Below are positions 62,811 to 64,000 of a DNA stretch of 64,000 nt, one piece after another. Origin of the DNA: Cladocopium goreaui (lineage: Eukaryota; Sar; Dinophyceae; Suessiales; Symbiodiniaceae); NCBI GenBank assembly GCA_947184155.2, contig CAMXCT020000113.1, forward strand, positions 699,182 through 763,181. Reading direction: 5' to 3'. Below the pieces are notes generated by a model. That model worked only from the letters and a program-made list of their open reading frames with translations. It made no database searches and was not told the origin of the DNA. The translations under genes and the position numbers were made by a program. The stretch's first letter is position 1, and each line of letters opens with the position of its first letter.

Positions 62811-63059
62811 ATATTGTGCAGATTCCAGAAATTGAGAAATTGATCACATTTAAAAGCACCGAAAGGCAGTCCTGGCCAGGAGAGCCTCCCCCAACCTTGG
62901 CGCTTCGAAGGTAAGGCAACTGAGCCGCTTGCCATTTCTCAATGTCCACCGCAAATGCGCGTAGCAACCCCAAGAAGACAGTATCCTGACAATGACCAGG
63001 TCCAAGCACCTAAAAACCGAAAGCTAATCGAAAAGTAAGAAACCACCTCAGCTACACAT

Positions 63060-63460
63060 GGCCAAGCAGCCCTTGGAGGAGCAGGCTTGTAGAGCAGATG
63101 CTTCGTCACGCCGAACAAGTACCGGACAGACCACGCCTGGTCCATGATGTGATCCTTCGTAGGATTGCGATGCTCCGACAAGGCCAACTTCTTGAACTCA
63201 TGGCACAAACTTGCAAGTTCAGGAACCTTGTCGAAAGCACCACTCATCTTTTGCATCACAGGCATCAAAGCGTCCGAGTTGTAACGGGCGTTCTGCATGG
63301 TTCTGGGAATGTAACCTTCCAAAGGCACCTCGGCACCACCTTCGGTAGGAAATTCCACAATGATGCACCCCAACTCCTTCACACGTGAGCGGAGGACTTT
63401 GTAACCCTCCCAGAGGTCAGCTAAGCCATGAAGCTCAGTGTAAACCTTCTGGGTGCCCAT
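63060..63460 (-). CDS. upstream exon of an unrecognised gene
   Basis: Begins MGTQKVYTELHGLADLWEGYKVLRSRVKELGC and continues …DKVPELASLCHEFKKLALSEHRNPTKDHIMDQAWSVRYLFGVTKHLLYKP…, ending near GGCCATGT|GTAGCT. Well-mixed helical sequence. It may be a 5' exon of the gene whose other exons lie at 57.4-61.4 kb, with the 242-bp array in its intron. Family not recognised with confidence. Confidence 0.5.
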
Positions 63461-64000
63461 TGCAAGTCAGGTCAAACTACTTGGTCCGCAAATGCTCTTT
63501 GAGCAAAAACACCTGCCAGTGAAAGTACAGACCAAGTTATCTTCAAGGAAGATTTGCTCAAGAACTGCTGCGCAAGATCACAGCGCCTCAACCCCGCAAG
63601 GCAACACACAGAATTGGCAAGCAGCACCAAGCCTGCAAAATCACAAAGAGCATCTGAAGTTGGGGCAGGCGTGCAAAAAAGCTGCAGAGACGGGCTGCGA
63701 GCAACGAACATCCATTTGATCCATACACGTGCATGCATTCATGATTTATATATAATATATAATCATCCCCTCCCAAACCCGAAAAATTGTGATTGTTCGA
63801 AAAAGATACCTTTCCTGAGGAGCCAACCAGGATTTCTGCACGGGACCAAAAATAGTTAGGCCAAGACCAGGAATCGTACCTTTTTCTAAAAATCGTACTT
63901 TTTCGGGTGTGGGAGGAGATGCTGGTATATATATATACACAGACTTAGACGTATGACATATTGAAATATAATGATACTATGAAAAAAATACCATACAACC
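63461..64000. other. window edge, no gene assigned
   Basis: Possible continuation of the minus-strand gene beyond the edge. TA run at 63,925-63,940. Confidence 0.35.

Overview
The window looks like nuclear DNA of a dinoflagellate, most likely a Symbiodiniaceae coral symbiont. The evidence is: (i) a LINE-type retrotransposon carrying a C5-cytosine DNA methyltransferase, an arrangement known from Symbiodinium; (ii) split genes whose introns start with GC, GA or GT and end in AG followed by G; (iii) exons of several very large protein families that I know only from dinoflagellates; (iv) a plant/dinoflagellate-type (CCCTAAA) telomere-like stretch inside the sequence; and (v) an extreme load of micro-, mini- and satellite repeats. 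No bacterial operon, rRNA, tRNA or CRISPR array could be supported.

Layout. 1-36,470 holds no gene I can defend. It is a patchwork of satellites (397-bp, ~300-bp, 63-bp, 72-bp, 41-bp, 24-bp, 16-bp, 8-bp, 7-bp and 5-bp families), simple repeats, and copies of two small inverted-repeat elements (MITE-A with CTGGTTGGTGGTTT ends, MITE-B with TACCCTCYGGTAA ends). 36,506-46,805 is a complete 10.3-kb non-LTR retrotransposon on the minus strand. It sits inside a MITE-A copy and is bounded by a perfect 15-bp target-site duplication. 47,130-63,460 carries minus-strand, intron-rich genes: a transposase-like dinoflagellate family gene (47.1-50.2 kb), a second unknown-family gene (51.0-54.4 kb), a gene with a degenerate DNA-methylase-like fold (55.5-56.9 kb), and a set of low-complexity, charged exons (57.4-63.5 kb). 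Satellite arrays also lie inside introns (92-bp units near 48.1-48.7 kb, ~242-bp units at 61.5-62.8 kb).

The retrotransposon is the centre of interest. In transcript order it encodes: A, a DNA methyltransferase followed by a ubiquitin-like segment and a possible cysteine-protease module; B, a coiled-coil ORF1-like protein; C, three 87-residue hydrophobic repeats followed by an APE-type endonuclease; and D, a reverse transcriptase with a zinc-knuckle-like cluster and RNase H. A, B and C share one reading frame and are separated only by two single UGA codons. The second is UGA-CGG followed after 5 nt by an uninterrupted 13-bp hairpin, which is the layout of a programmed (type II) stop-codon readthrough signal. 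D lies in the -1 frame, overlaps C by 82 nt and has no AUG before the RT domain. The element could therefore express its parts as a graded polyprotein, unless these breaks are lesions in this copy. The DNMT-LINE association is already known; the UGA/hairpin architecture, the protease-like module and the hydrophobic triplication are, as far as I know, not described.

Limits: all exon borders were placed by eye from reading-frame continuity and splice motifs. Family assignments rest on remembered motif patterns, not on searches.
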